Positions 36,340 to 49,870 of a stretch of 64,000 bases of DNA are shown piece by piece. Position numbers and translations under genes: made by a program. Source of the stretch: Sclerodactyla briareus. Taxonomy: Eukaryota > Echinodermata > Holothuroidea > Dendrochirotida > Sclerodactylidae. Where the stretch lies: contig JAODTK010001444.1 in assembly GCA_026419785.1 (NCBI GenBank), positions 62,001 through 126,000 of the forward strand. Reading direction: 5' to 3'. Below the pieces are notes generated by a model. The model did not search any database, was not told where the DNA came from, and saw only the letters and a program-made list of their open reading frames with translations. Each line of letters begins with the position of its first letter. Positions within the stretch are counted from its first letter, which is position 1.

Positions 36340-37950
36340 ATTTACATCTAAGTAAGTAAAACTTTATTGCTCCAGTAATGGAAATTAAGATATCGCACAT
36401 AAAAGTTCAGAAAACGTACCAAAAATATGGCCATAGAAAAAACAGACATTATCTGTATTATACAATAAGACAGATAAGAAAGATAAACAGAATTACCAAC
36501 AATTGCTGGAAAGACTAGCGACTCAAGTTGTATGTAATGTTGATTGCACGGGGATGATGAAAGAGTGCGATTACGATGTGTTCTAATGGATGGTTGCCTC
36601 AGTCTGCACATCCCTCTATTGATCACATGGTCGTGAAGGTGAAGTAGGGGGATGAGAAACGATCATTCCACACTGATCCATTGGTTACAGTATAGATTGG
36701 TTACACTGATGTCAAACAACACACTGCGGAATCCAATGACCCTACCCGCATTCTTAATTATATAGCAATACGACTTCCTCGTTTGGTCACTTCCCTCCCC
36801 AGCATATAAGACAATATCCCCAAACTCCGGCAATAGTGGAACTGTAGAATAATTCATAATTCGTTTCGAACATTAAGCTGACAAACTTCCGAGACACCAA
36901 ACTGGTATTCAGCCTTTAACCGGGCAATCCACAGGATCACCACACACGTGAGAGAATTGTTCAAATGTACACCAAGATATGTGTAGGGACTAACTCTTCA
37001 AACTGCTAACCTTGGGAATACGGGAGAAGGTTCACCGCGTTGCGGACGTAAGTCGATGACCATTACTTTAGTTTTGGTAATATTTAATTCCAAAATGTTA
37101 TTGTCGCAATAGTCCACAAAATGATGCAGTGGCAGAGAGAAATCCTCATCATTATTGCCATCGATGAGTCAGCCATAGCCGTATCATCAGCAAAATTAAT
37201 AATAGAAAATATACTCACTGGGTTACAGGCAGCGGGTACAACATGAATAAAAATGGTGCAAGCACTGTGCCTTGTGGCGCTCCAGTATTGGAGGAAATCA
37301 TGGTCAGACCGGCAAGTTGACTTAGTCAACAAGTTGGGTACGATCTGTAAGATGATTTACAATCCAGTGAATGAAAACCCACGGGGTGTTAGTCATGTGA
37401 TTCAATTTGCTGGCAAGTTTATGTGGAGGATTGTATTAAAGGCGGAAGAGAGCTCAAAGAAACATACGGATTGGCTTAGGTATTGGTTAGTTAAAATAAT
37501 CATGATCAAATCGATTGTAAATATTGGAGATTATTGGCCTAGTCAATTGTGATTCAGATATGTGGCAAAGAATTAGGGTATTGTTGATACACTCATAGAC
37601 AGATACCATCCAGACATGTTTTCAATATTCTTGTATTGTAAATAAAGTCTATATCTTGTCCAGTAGACAGCTTTCTCCTGGGCGATCAAGCGTTTCAGTT
37701 CTTTATGGACCTCCGGTGGTGATCAGCATCACTTTCTTGAATAATCCCTTCTTCTGTTGATTACATTCTTGACCCTCTTGGTGATCCATTGGTTATTGTT
37801 GGGGTAGACTGACTTGCTTCGTCGGGATAGTCTTGTCCACACAGAATGATAGATAATCGGAGATCGTATTGGTGAGTAACCCGGTGTAGTACACAGGCGT
37901 AGTTCGAAACTGAGATATACAATATCATACACGTTAAGCTACACATTTTG
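36340..37950 (-). mobile_element. non-LTR retrotransposon fragment, minus strand
   Basis: Minus-strand frames show, in order: NNNQWITKRVKNVINRR (about 37790), ELSSAFNTI (motif A), WIVNHLTDRTQLV, NTGAPQGTVLAPFLFMLYPL (37240-37290), INFADDTAM (FADD box, about 37185) and ILELN-TKTKVMVID-like text. LLPEFGDIVLYAGEGSDQ and KNAGRVIGF follow near 36800. This is a reverse transcriptase of the non-LTR type. Stops and shifts are many, so it is dead. The 3' end is probably near 36340, with AATAAAGTTTTACTTACTTAG. It is in the same orientation as the kinase gene. Confidence 0.8.
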
Positions 37951-38209
37951 GCTAACTGACTCGCAAAGCAACAAGCATCGATCGATATACCTCATCTCCC
38001 ATTTCAAATTAATTAGAACCACAAGGCAAGACCACCTCTACCGGTTTCGTGGGAAATCGAAAAATTTGCCATAAGGTAGCAAATTACAACAGTGAAGACT
38101 GAGGACCTTAATGCAATTTAAACCCCTGGACCGAAGGACTGAAGGTTGAAAATATGTACAACCTTTTTAATTTCACATGAATCATGGCAAATTTAGAATA
38201 ATTAAATTA

Positions 38210-38511
38210 TCTTATAAAATGAAAATCTGTACGGCGTACGCTCATGTGCTACACCACATCACCATAGCACCTTGGTTTATTGGTAATCATGCTAAAAAGC
38301 TCAGACAATGACAAAAGGCTAATTACTCTCTTAAGTACTTTTGTGCCCAAAATCTAGTCAGATCATGCACCAGCCCGGATCAACATGACAAAAGTTCACG
38401 AAGTGGTCTTATGGTTTCGGCGAATTCCTGCGAACGGGAATGTGTGACATACACACGAACTGAAGTGATCACAAAAATCTCTTCCAGAATATCATTCAGA
38501 CGATACAAAAA
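38210..38511 (+). repeat. modular dispersed repeat, 3' fragment
   Basis: GGCTAATTACTCTCTTAAG, TGTGCCCAAAATCTAGTCAG, GGAATGTGTGACATACACACG and the terminal ATTCAGACGATACAAAAAA match the 3' ends at 45140-45386 and 61660-61897. Confidence 0.8.
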
Positions 38512-40554
38512 ATCAGGACCTCTGGTTGTTTGAATGTTGACATGTATGATTTTTTTCTAAAACCTGTTAATTCAGGCTTATAATCAGATTGGCACCAAAA
38601 AACACTGGGAACCTCTACTGACCATGGGCACTCACCACCAAGTATGAGAAACAAATACCCTTCACACTTATGAATATTATCAAGCACAACAATACAATAC
38701 CATGGTACTTACAGGCATCCCTCACTGAGTCACCAAAACACGTGAGGAAAATGGACCCATGGTTGTTAAGATATGAGATTCCGTAAATTTGCTTCTAAAT
38801 TCCAGCCACTAATGAATGTTAAGCGATAAACACAAAAAATAATAGGAGTCATCTAACACTACAGGTGATCTTCCACCCAAGCATGAGACAAATCAGCTCT
38901 TGCGTCTGCCAGTTATGCTTCAAAAGAAGGTTACACACACACAATTCAGACACACATGTGGACTATCAGTATCAGATTCCTCTAGCTTCCGGCAAGGGAA
39001 AAAAAAAAGAGTACTATAAGGTACTATAACGCATACTGTACACAAAGAGGGTGTCCTGAATAAGGTCAGTGATTCCTTAACTGTCTTGATCAGTGATGGG
39101 CACGTGCCAGAAGATTGCCCCAAATTAGCTAGGGCGGGTTGTATTTGTAGACTTCATATCTTTGTTGGATTGGGGATTATAGGGTTATATGGATCAGGGT
39201 AGTGTTCATTGGCTCCAATTCAAAATAACATAAGGCTGAGTGAGCATGACAAAAAAGCTACAGAATATACTTCTTATTCCCATGGTCTAATTGTGGATTC
39301 TATACCACACCAACAAGCATTTTAGTCACGGGACTTGCAAAGGTGCTGTACATTGTTTCGCGCTAATGTTGATGAAACAAATTCCTCTAAGAATGACACT
39401 TCAAACCCCTGAGGCTATAGATGGCTTTTAAATTGTTAGATGGACCTGACCGATTCCAGTTTTTTTTTTTTAACTGCCCAAAGCAATTACACACACGTTT
39501 CCATATCTTTATACAGGTTTTATAGAGGATCTAAATATAAGAATCTGATTGACCAGGAAAAGGGTCCCCTTTTGGAGTTCTTATTTTTGTTTTAGGGAAA
39601 ACCAGGTTTTCCAAAGGATAATCCAACCCTGAAGTACATGTATCATCCATCCAAACCCCATTTATCATGTTTCTCATACATACACATCACATTTTCATGT
39701 CAGGGTATCACTTCATGTCAGGTCTCAAGCTAAATGAAATGGATTTTTATTTAGGTGGAAATGCTAGGACCTGATTTTGTTGCAGATACTTTGTTTATGG
39801 TTACCAAAATGGTGCAACACACAAGTTCCACCGCAGAAGCACAGCTGCAGCTTTTCTTGAAATTAGTCTTGTGCATGGGCATAGTAGTATAAAGAACCAG
39901 AAACTCGTTTCTGGAGATGAACAGGACAAATTAGGAATTTTACCACCTCAACAGGGCAACATATTACTTTTCTCACAAATTCCTCATTTTTCAAAAAGAT
40001 GAAACCAATCTTGACAGTCCAATAATGTTCCTGTACTCACAAAACAAAAATCACACACACACATATACCAAAGAGATCGCCAAGTCTATTCGGAAACTTG
40101 TAATTAAGGTGAGACAAAAATGATGCATAAACATCACACTTGATGCACACTTGTTCAAGCCCAAAAAATGTACAGCATAGGCTCAATTTTGTGCCTTGGC
40201 AACAACCCACGTAAGCCAGGCTGCAGGAAATGAATGACGTCAATTGTGTTCAGCAGTTGACATAATGCAACCATGGGAGTTCCTCTTGCCACATCTCTCT
40301 TTTTCTTTTGAAATCCTAGTGGCAGTCTGAGGAGGACATGGGCACATGGCAGCATGGCAATACTAAAATATAACACCTCTGCTTGACGTTTTTCAGGTCA
40401 AAGGCAGGAATTACACCATGTGACAAACTTGACCTCAATTTATGAACAACGATAAATATAATTGTCAATGGGTATACTGACTATCATTTCGTGTCCAGTT
40501 TAATTTGTGGAAGGAAAAACACTTGTTCATCTTACCCTCAAAATGATCAATTTG

Positions 40555-40935
40555 TCAGCATGACCCTTTGAATACCTCTTGACCTCAAATGCTCGAACAC
40601 TCCATATGAAGAATTTGTCCCGGATAGTACTGACCAATTTTCAAATTTCAATGCTCTGAGGGCACCGAGATTGCGTGCCAACCACGCTGGTTCCATGGTT
40701 TCACTCTGTGTTTCAATGATATCCATCAGTTGCCTTGAGCATTCAAGCAACTCTCAAGTCTGCAAAATCATGAACATCCAATCTATTCTGTGGAAGTAGA
40801 AGCTGCTTGACCGTTCAGGTGAAATGGCCAAAATTTACCCCTAGACAACTTCTGACCTCAAATGCCTGAACACTCCATATGAAGAATTGGGCCCGTATAA
40901 TACTAACCAACTTTCTAATTTCAATGCTCTCTTTA
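40555..40935. repeat. two copies of an about 80-bp motif, 290 bp apart
   Basis: TTGACCTCAAATGCTCGAAC, ACTCCATATGAAGAATT and TAGTACTGACCAATTTTC...TTTCAATGCTCT occur at 40579 and again at 40852. The wording recalls the right part of the element at 56492-59260 (GACTTCAAATCCGGACCACTCCA). Confidence 0.65.
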
Positions 40936-41256
40936 GCGATGGGTGTAAACCAGGAAGAAAATATGAGGAGCAGGCTTCCCAACACTTCTGCAAATAGCAT
41001 CATATAAGGGCCAGGTAGTCCTGCCAGATATGACAGAATGCTGGCACCCTAATGATGTGTAAAGTCTTAGGTGGCAAATATTTGCATTCCAAAATTCTCA
41101 TGTACTGGTATTTATATCCTCAGTAGTCGCCGCCAGTTTTCAATGAAGGCATGAGCACGTTCCATTGATTTCCAATCCCTGCACGCTTTTACCAGAGTCC
41201 TTGGGGGTTCACCGCTCGCCGGAGGATGGAGATTGCTCCATTAATCTACTTTGAAC

Positions 41257-41398
41257 ATGCTTCATGTCATCCATGAACACCGAGAGACCTCAGACCTCAC
41301 TGAGAATACAAAATCAGATGACACCCGGGAACTAAAGCGTCTGAGCACAGTGGGTGGTCGACTGCTCTGTTATGGAACAACAGCACGGGAGAGGTCAG
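41257..41398 (+). CDS. unassigned exon-like open frame with consensus donor
   Basis: From ATG the frame reads MLHVIHEHRETSDLTENTKS, DDTRELKRLSTVGGRLLCYG and TTARERS, then hits the donor CAG/GTGAGG at 41399. Charge pattern is protein-like. No family is recognised and no secure partner exon was found. It lies antisense in a kinase intron. Confidence 0.22.
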
Positions 41399-42594
41399 GT
41401 GAGGAAAATGTTATATTCAACCAATAACTAACAGGGGTTGATGTCTCAGGCTCAGTCATGGGCTGACAACATCCTGCCAGTGAGGCCATTTCCCCCGTTT
41501 CTGCGAAGTGGTTGGCGGAACACAGTGTCTAGCCAACGGTAGACATCATGGCTTGGAACTTGCAGTGGCAGGTCTTTATCTGAGGATTCATAGTTTGGTC
41601 CTGACTGTAACCACTCACTCTCCAACATATTGTCTGATAGTTACCTGGCACACACACCTGCCATAGAGAAATCTCAGATGAGTGCCAAAGTTGGCATCGC
41701 CACGTGACTGGGGCCTGCTAAATTAGCAAGTTTGTGATGTTTCGTTGGATTTGGTGAATAATTGGTTGAGGGACGATTATATACATCTGACCTAGTCCGA
41801 AAGAGGAGGTTATTTTTTTTTTTTGTATCTGGTCGTTGGGGGTTGAATGTTGCATATGCATGTAATTTTCCAAACTTTGTTTATTTAAACGGAACTTGGT
41901 CAATGTGCTCTTACGTCATGGAGACTATATGATACCATCGAGATTGTCGTTGTCAACCACTCTGGTTTCATGATGCAATAGGCATACCAAATTAAGCCTG
42001 TAAGAAGCTAACCCGAATAATATAGCCTTGTCTCCGCATTAAAGCCTTCAGTACTTCACCTTTGGCCAAAACAAAGTTGTGAATGTACAATGCGTCAGGA
42101 GAATGCCAGGCAAATATATCCTGCTTCTCATCATTGGGTGGGTTTTGATAGGTTCAGGGTTTGGTCGAATGCAGTTTGGCATTTTAACTAGCTCCAAGAC
42201 CAATCTCCACTTAACCGTCATCAACTTTGGGGATCTGAATTGCTTTTTTCCTTCTCAGTAAGAATTCATAACAGTAGTAAGTTTTTATTTTTACAACCTG
42301 ACCAATTCCAAACACAGCGGCAACCCCTCTCTTCTCTCTTCCTGTGGTTCAGTCGATAATCCAGCCACTGACCATACACTGGTACTACCAGGATGTGACA
42401 GCATCAGATGCAACATAACCAAAGTGTTTGGGTGCTTGACAAGCAGAAAGGGCAATAGTAACACATCCTTGAGCACCAATGGTGCTTCTAAGTCCGAACC
42501 GCACAGATGAACCAAGCCTATGTACCCTGTCCAACTGACAACAACCTTTGACCTGATCTTCATATGGCAAAGATGTCTTAGCAATCAATGAATA

Positions 42595-42895
42595 TTGCTA
42601 CTCAGTTTGTCAACATCCACCAGGAATGTCTTGCATAATGAAATGGGCCATGGGCCCAATATTCATGGAAACAACCCCCAATGGCCCCTATACCCAAGGG
42701 ACCAATACATTGCAAACTTGAAAGAAAAGAAAATTAATTGAAGCGGGGAGGAGATGATTCAAGACAAGTATGTGAAAATTTAGAAAATGGGCAACCTTGG
42801 ACCGAGAACGAACCAAAAATCCTAAAACACCACAAAAGGAATGGCTGTTGTCAAAACATAATATGACCAGAACATCAGCAATGGGCACCAAAATC
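42595..42895 (-). repeat. inverted fragment of the 56-59 kb element
   Basis: Read on the minus strand it shows the element's GGGCCCATGGCCCATTTC and ATTTTTGGTTCG...GTCCAAGGTTGCCCATTTTC patterns. These occur repeatedly at 56900-57950. Confidence 0.6.
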
Positions 42896-43849
42896 TGTAG
42901 GGAAGTTAGAATCTTGCAGTTTACACTTATTGCCAGTTGTGCCCTTCAAAACGCATAATAACAGATGTAGCAATGCACTAGTTAGACAGTTCTATAGCTA
43001 GTAAATAGATGTTACTTTCATAAGTGTTCAAACTGATGAGAAAGTACAAGTCTCATATACAAATATTCCTACAAAACAGTCATTCTGATATACTGCCTCC
43101 TAGAAAACAGTCATAAACAATCTCGCCAGCAGCAAGCAGCATTCCGTATGATTCTTGCAGTCGTTTCCAGTAGCCTAATAGCACTATTCCTGGCACATTA
43201 TGTTGCTCATTGAGGAGACCTCAAGGAAAAAAAGTATCTGGGGGCTAGGATATGTTCTACACATTATGTAGCTAATATTATAATGTTGCAGCATTGAAAT
43301 TAACCTGGTTCTAGGACATATGGCCACTTTACCCTACTTGGAAAATGTTGTGTAGACAGGGATTCTCAACTACTTCATGTACAAAATATGTAAGAGTGCA
43401 TTGGTAATTATGATCACCACGTTGGTGTAACATGGTGGAGCCTCCGTGTGATTGCCCGCATGCGCCACCTGAATCCGGGTCCGCGCAGGAAGATTCGCGT
43501 TGGTTTAGCGCAATAAAGTCTTACTGTTATCCGATTGCGCGAAGCTCTAAAAATGTCAGCCCTAGGTAAATCTAGGAAAGTGGGCCTTTCCAGTACAGGA
43601 AACATGACACTGATCCCAAGCAAGATGCAGCCTCCACATCATACCTCTCTACAGAAGGATCCACACATAAAATTGTATACATAGGCTATTCCTATATGGG
43701 TAGACATCTTTTAAAAAAAAAAACAAAACCAACAATTGCGAAAAAGAGAACTATGTTTACATAGAATTCAAATTTGCGGGTTCAAACGTGGCGCCCATAG
43801 CTATTTTTTCAGTGTGCGGAGGCAATCAATGATCTTGCTTACATCAGAG

Positions 43850-45386
43850 ACAAGGCGATCGCCAAAAAGTGTTTGCTGGTTTGCACGATCGACGGTTGGT
43901 TTCTGTTTTATGCACTACACAAACAAGCAACTGTTATGCAGACCATTGTATGTCAAAACGGAACATCACATATTTTCACATTAGAAACACATATAAAATT
44001 CCTGAAATACGAAAAGAACTGACCAATAAGTTTGACGCTCGATACAAAAGTCCCTTAATTGCTTGCTCTTCTCATGCATGCCCCCCCCCCACTCCTCCTC
44101 TCCCATAAATACCCTACCAACTTTAAATAGAGTTATAGAGAATAGATTTTGTCCTCTCAGGTCAACTCACTTCTTTGACCCAAAATTAAACTTGAAATGT
44201 TCTAAATCCCCTTAGCAGCCTGGGCTTCTCTGCTTTCAACTCAAATTTCCTCATTATTCATTCCTTTCATTTCCCAGCAGCCAGGACTTGCCATCCCCCC
44301 CCCCCCCCCGCCAGCCGCAACAACCTCCCCCTCCCCCTCTCCCCCGGTGCCCCCTCCACCACACACAAACCAAACCTATCCCCATCGCAGCGTCAGGAAG
44401 TCCCAAAATAATCTGTAGGAAACCCCTCCACATTTGCCTACTATTATTGTCTAATTTTTGACATCCAGGCAAATTTCCAGAGGCACAAATGTTCTGGGAG
44501 GGGGGGAGGAAAGGGGGGGGGGTTGGTGGGTGGTGTTGGCAGGCCGCCCTACCAACCTAATATCAATTGGTTGGGTAAGCGAGGGTTTGCTTGTCGGCAG
44601 CTTAATAACAGCAGTAAATTAATTGTCACAGTAGCTATGGTTTACCTCGTTCCCCAGTGCTTTATTCTAACAAAGCTATTATATGATGGAAATCAAAACA
44701 AATCATGAACATCAAAAACATCGGATTCAGAAATGTTAACGGGACATACGTACGAGTTTGGAAATTGGAATAAATTATGCAATCTAGGCACATTCAATGA
44801 CTCTACTGACCCCAGCTGTACCTTTAAAATGACAGGATCAAATGTGGATCACATCTACCTACCATGTTTTGTGAAATCCAACCAACTTTCAAAAATTGCA
44901 TAAATTAGGCAAATTGGACAATTAAAGACTTCCAGTGACCCCACGCACTTTTCATTTCTCAGGAACCATGGAAGACCACATCCATCAAGTTTAGTGAAAA
45001 ATCTGACAAACTTGAAAAATTAGCATAGCATTAGCACTTAATTAGCATATTTTAGGCCGAAAACCTAATCAGGTCATCTATCCCTGATCCATCCAGGCAT
45101 ACATGCCAAACTACAGCACTGTAGCAATAACAGGTCTTGTGGAAATATTGCTACGAGCAATAAAACAATAATACGTAAAATGAGCTAATTACCCAACTTA
45201 ATTAATGAGTGCTGCTGCCCAACATCTGATAAGATCGTGTTACACCCAACCTCGGTGCTAACACACCATTTGGTCATAATCGGCCTCACGGTTTGTGGAA
45301 ATCCTGCAACAGAAAGTGTGACATACACACGTACACGCCATAGTGACCACGCAAGTTCTTCCTGATTTCATTCAGGCGGGACAAAA
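43850..45386 (+). repeat. modular dispersed repeat, copy A (about 1.5 kb)
   Basis: Aligns over its whole length with 60364-61897. It starts ACAAGGCGATCGCCAAAAAGTG, passes CGAGGGTTTGCTTGTCGGCAGC and ATGAACATCAAAAACATC, and holds two modules with GACTTCCAGTGACCCC and GCATAAATTAGGCAAATTGG. It ends CATTCAGGCGGGACAAAA. Relative to the other copy it holds about 300 extra C-rich bases (44080-44390, with C15 at 44295-44309). Confidence 0.9.
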
Positions 45387-45693
45387 TGGCTTCAGGTTCC
45401 AATTTCAGGCAGCCACACGTAGCCTAGAACTTCACATACATGTTAGCATGGGCAGTGGAGAAACTGCAGAGCCACCTTCTCCCCTCCCCTGCCGGAAAGA
45501 TAAATATAAAATAATCCATGACTGCTCCACTTTTTGATCGAGTGGCCTGAATGGTGCGCAATCTGTTTATGTGATTGCTCGCAGTAGTGGTGTTGTCCGA
45601 TTATACAATCGAAATGTGGGTCAATCTTGGGGATTCGGGCGGGAACTGCGCCATTAGCATTGGGAGTGGTACCATACACGTGGATGTACATAC

Positions 45694-45822
45694 CTGTACG
45701 GCTGAACCTCCTTCAGGAAGAGGACCTGTTCATCAGGTGTGCCAGAGTCCTTCAACTGCTTCACAATGACCCTGGTCTTCCTTCATACCTGGGTGGATCT
45801 GCTGAGCTTCTCCTCTCAGAGC
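45694..45822 (-). CDS. LMTK: LMTK-like kinase exon: beta2-beta3 and helix C
   Basis: Acceptor TTTAATTCTCCATGCAG and consensus donor GTATGT bound 129 bp. It reads ALRGEAQQIHPGMK, one base extra, KTRVIVKQLKDSGTPDEQVL, FLKEVQPY plus AG. VIVKQL carries the beta3 lysine and EQ--FLKE is helix C with its glutamate; PY-AG continues as PYR in exon 33421-33507. Removing the extra G gives 128 bp, 42 codons plus 2, which suits both neighbours. The block matches LMTK VIVKEL...EQ..FL...PY. A plus-strand frame over the same bases is a shadow. Confidence 0.9.
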
Positions 45823-46604
45823 CTGCATGGAGAATTAAACAGCGCATAACAAATAACAGATTATGAGAGGATAGGTATGTTAGTCAAATTGCATTGCACT
45901 GTGCCTTATTGTACAGTTTGACTGATGCATAATTTTCTGTTCTTTCAAAGATATCTCCTATGAGAACATTTGCACAGTGCAAAGGGAATTACCTTGGGAT
46001 TTAACAGAGATGTTCACGGAACAGTTGTCCCACTGTGTCAATGTAAGCCAGGATGCGACACTCATGCTATTGTTTAGAAAATAACATTCCCGCTACAGTC
46101 CCAGTATGAGGGGGGGGGGGCATGGTCACAACTGAAAAGTGCAAGGTCCCCACTCCTACATGTGAGTCTCGAGTGACATGAAACTAGAGCGCCACTGGTG
46201 CTGTAGCTCAAACCATAAAAAATTAATTATTTGATCACCTAGGTGACCATTGCTTTCAAATTGCTAAGCACTCCATAAAGTATCATTGGTCGGTTATGTT
46301 TGTCCAATTCAATCTTGCAGGATAAACACTTGATCCCACAAAATAACTGCTAGATGACCCTGAACTTCAGGCGATAATTGAAGCTGTGATTCACGTAGAC
46401 TTACACATAATTCCATGGATGAATTGACTTGATTCACTGATAGCCGATACACACTTAATAATCAACATCTTCAGCAATTATCCTATCACATTTAGGTTGC
46501 AGCCCTAATTAAATAGGCCGAAATCTGATCAATAACCCAGACTCTGTGTTAGTTGGTCAAAACAGACCCTGCCGGGGCCTAAAAATATAAATTTCTATCC
46601 AAAC

Positions 46605-46730
46605 CTTGCCAAACCAGCCAGAACCGATTTCGTCGATGTAGTTGAGCTGATCCCTAGAAAACTGGAGCTTGGGATCATTAAAAGGCTCCACAGCAGATGT
46701 GTCAACACCGGAGGCAGCTGACAAATTGAT
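46605..46730 (-). CDS. LMTK: LMTK-like kinase exon: glycine-rich loop
   Basis: After TTTTTACCCCACAG the exon reads INLSAASGVDTSAVEPFNDP, then KLQFSRDQLNYIDEIGSGWF and GK, 126 bp in one clean frame (phase 0 to 0). GSGWFGK is the ATP-binding glycine loop; YIDEIGSGWFGK matches the LMTK family (YLQEIGSGWFGK). The donor is AAG/GTTTGG, weak beyond GT. The next residue from the following exon is Ala where V is usual. The first half is the juxtamembrane-to-kinase linker. Confidence 0.92.
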
Positions 46731-49639
46731 CTGTGGGGTAAAAATAATACATGGACGTTACGAGATTGGAGTATGACGCAAGCTTTTACGGGCACCCCAT
46801 GAGCAGTGCTTTCGCTTCTTGAATACACATAATGACCATTGACCACACCAATTTGAAATGAGGCCAACTCTGGATATTTCCTGATGAAGTAGGCTAGAAA
46901 GTCTTCAAGAGAAATCTGACCAATTTATCTTAATATTAACATTAATCATAATTTCATTCTTACTTATAAACAGCCACCCACTCCTACTTATTTCAGGTGT
47001 ATATACATGTGATAGATAACCATTATTCACCACTTCTCATTCAGTTTTCTACTCACGTCTCATCTCGCTTCGGCATTATTCCTCTCCAAAATTCTACATT
47101 TTGTCACATTCATGTGTACAGACGTTACAGTACAGTATTTAATCCATATTGAATTTCAGAATATAAGTAAGCATGTAAGGCCTCAACAATTTTTAATTTG
47201 AATCCGAATTTGCTATCTGGAATATGTTACAAACGTGATCGGACAATGAATGATTTTTCACACTCCATAAACAGGCATGTCCAAAATAACATTCTCTGAT
47301 CAGTGGGAATTCCAATCTTTACTGAAAATTTCAGCTTACCATCCACTGAATTTGAAGCCTGATAGACATGTAACAGATTCTCTCAACACCCACCACAGTT
47401 AAAAGAGGCATCACAAAACTATCCCCCAAATTTGGATATCCTCGTATGTTGCATAGATTATTTTCAATTCACTTTGATGAATTTTAGGATTCATGGAATG
47501 TCACAGGAGAACATGCCTAAGTTGCCCTAAGCAGTACACGCTAAAATAATGCAATTTAGCACCTCGATAACAGAGACAGAAAGTGGTTTTCACACGAATG
47601 AATTAGATTATTCTTTCGTACCTGTGACCAGTTAAAAAGTTTATATTCTGATGAAAAGGGTTTTTTTGCAGTTGACTTGCATATTCCAGAGGTTCCTGCG
47701 GTTCCCCCAGTGACGTCACAGGGGGAATTATGTGACTGTGATGACACAAGGTTAGTTTTGTATTTGTGAATTGTGTCCAACATTCACACTTGCATCGGCT
47801 GAAACCACATTTTCTCCTGTGTTCTTAGAGTCTCCCACCATAATCAATAGAAAGTCAAGTCAATTTTGCATGACCACTGGGAAAGTACTTGAAATTGGAA
47901 GTCCTCACCAGCTGACATTCCTAATTTTCATCCAGTGCAGGTTTTGTGTAGTTGCTGCTCATATAGATAATCATGGCTGATTTGGTCGATCAGAGTTCTG
48001 GCAATGCAAGCCTTGTTTGCTTTATTCTTCTTGTTTATATTCAATCTTTTTAGGAGTCAGCTGGAGGACACGACTGTTGACAATTTGCATAATTTTTAAG
48101 CTGGGCCATTGTTTGCATGAAGTAATGCAGTTTGAAATGAGGAAATGCATGCAAATCTGGATCAAACATCATATTACCCACAGAATTGTAATTCCCAGGT
48201 ATTCGATCAGCGAAGTCCAGTCCCAATTATGATCCTCAATTCGTCCTCAATGACAGCCCTCTAATCCTTATTTTCAAGATTGCAATCTATCTTGCACTGG
48301 CACTGCTGTTGTATATAAAGATTTGCAGATCAGCACATGGATGAGAGAGTGGAAACATGAGGGGCCTGGGGGTCAGTGAGATACCAGGTTGAAGTATCAT
48401 GCGCAGGATTTTTTTTCTCCCAAGTTAAATAATAATATTCCACTGACAACATTTCATCTGGTACTCTACTCAGTAACTCAATCTTGGAAGATAACGTATA
48501 TCCATGAGACTAGTTGAATGGAACAGGTTATTCTTTCAACAGATAATATTTTGAACAATAAACTGTTATTTTACAATAATAAATTTGGGATAAATTTCCA
48601 TCTTATCACCTCAGGACCCCACTAATGTTTGATTTGATTTTCTCACACGACTTTTTCATTTGCACAATCGAGATCATGGCGATTGCTGTGGAACTAACTC
48701 ATCCCACAGCCATTTTAGACTTTGGGGTAGCTGCTTTGATTGCAAATTAGGGCATTTCAAATAAGACAATGTCGACTGACTGAGGTGATGTAAATGTTGG
48801 CAGTTATTAACCCGCCAGACGCTGCTGAGTTGTTTAACACCATATCATTATACTGCAAACGTGAACTGGGTTCTCCTCAGTGACCACCTACCGACATTTA
48901 TTGACCAAATTTTCGCCAGAGTGTATGTACACAAACTTGGAGCTCAAATATTGTCCATAAATAGCAAGCCCTCAAGACAAAACCCCTGAATGACTCCAGT
49001 CCTCAGACTCTCCAGAGTCCCAATTATGGATTATGCACAATAGATGATATTAAATCCGTTAATGCCAATCCCCCTCTGCAGGACAAAAAGAACTCGCCCC
49101 ACCTTTATTAACAGCAATTGGGATTCGTTCTCTGCTGAATGCTGGTGGACGGAGTAACTCACAGAGATTATCCTAGGACAGAGATAGGACAGAATCTGTT
49201 TCTTCCAGGTCTACTGCCCTGGTGAGCACTTCTCAATCCACCCACAACCTGTATTAATAGCAATTGGCGATGGATTACTGAGGGGGCGTCAAGCTGACTG
49301 TTGCCATAGCAGTTTGTCATTAATTTTCAAAATAGTGAAAAACTGCTATTTGTGGAACAAACGATTCCTGACATCTTATTATTATCTTTATAATATTATG
49401 AGTGAGGAACCTTTAATAAGCATGTCACTCCAAAGCTGGGATTCCAAATGAGTTAATGTCACATCACTCATATGACACATGAGTCGGTTTCATTAAGAAT
49501 AAACAGGGAAAATTCCAGATGAGCTGTAATCTGTTGCAAAGAGAGAGTTTCATAGCAGCCAACTTAACCAGTGAATTAGATGGAGAACAAATTCAAACCA
49601 TATCAATGTACCAAATATTTAATTACAAAGAGACCAATG

Positions 49640-49870
49640 ATATGTGCAGATGCATGTCTTTGCAATATTTCACACATTGGCTGACTTAACGGTCCTAACA
49701 TGTGAGAGATGTACAACTCACCGGAAAACATACCGTAGTCATTCTGCTAAGCATTCAGGGCACTTGCAGATTACAGGATGGTTTTGTGCTTACGAGGAGT
49801 ACAACTTATATTGGTTTTATTTCGTTTTGAGTATATTTTTGCGGGACTACTACTATGTACGATTGCACAT
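49640..49870 (+). pseudogene. decayed relative of the 59888-60220 open frame
   Basis: CATTCTGCTAAGCATTCAGG, GCACTTGCAGATTACAGGAT and GCTTACGAGGAGTACAACTT align with 60136-60205 (CATTCAGATAAGTGCCCAGG and on). A second block, TTGCGGGACTACTACTATGT, matches 60222-60241. In the same frame HSAK-SGHLQ and EEYNL answer HSDKCPGALAK and REYNL. The signal-anchor part is not recognisable. Confidence 0.6.

Noticed and set aside
42290..42590. Candidate exon with HPNT, thought to be the beta4 kinase block
   Set aside because: The true HPN exon is at 33421-33507 with correct phase; here the following text does not match a kinase.
45575..45866. Plus-strand frame LNLLQEEDLFIRCARVLQLL
   Set aside because: It is the exact antisense of the well-supported beta3/helix C exon of the kinase.
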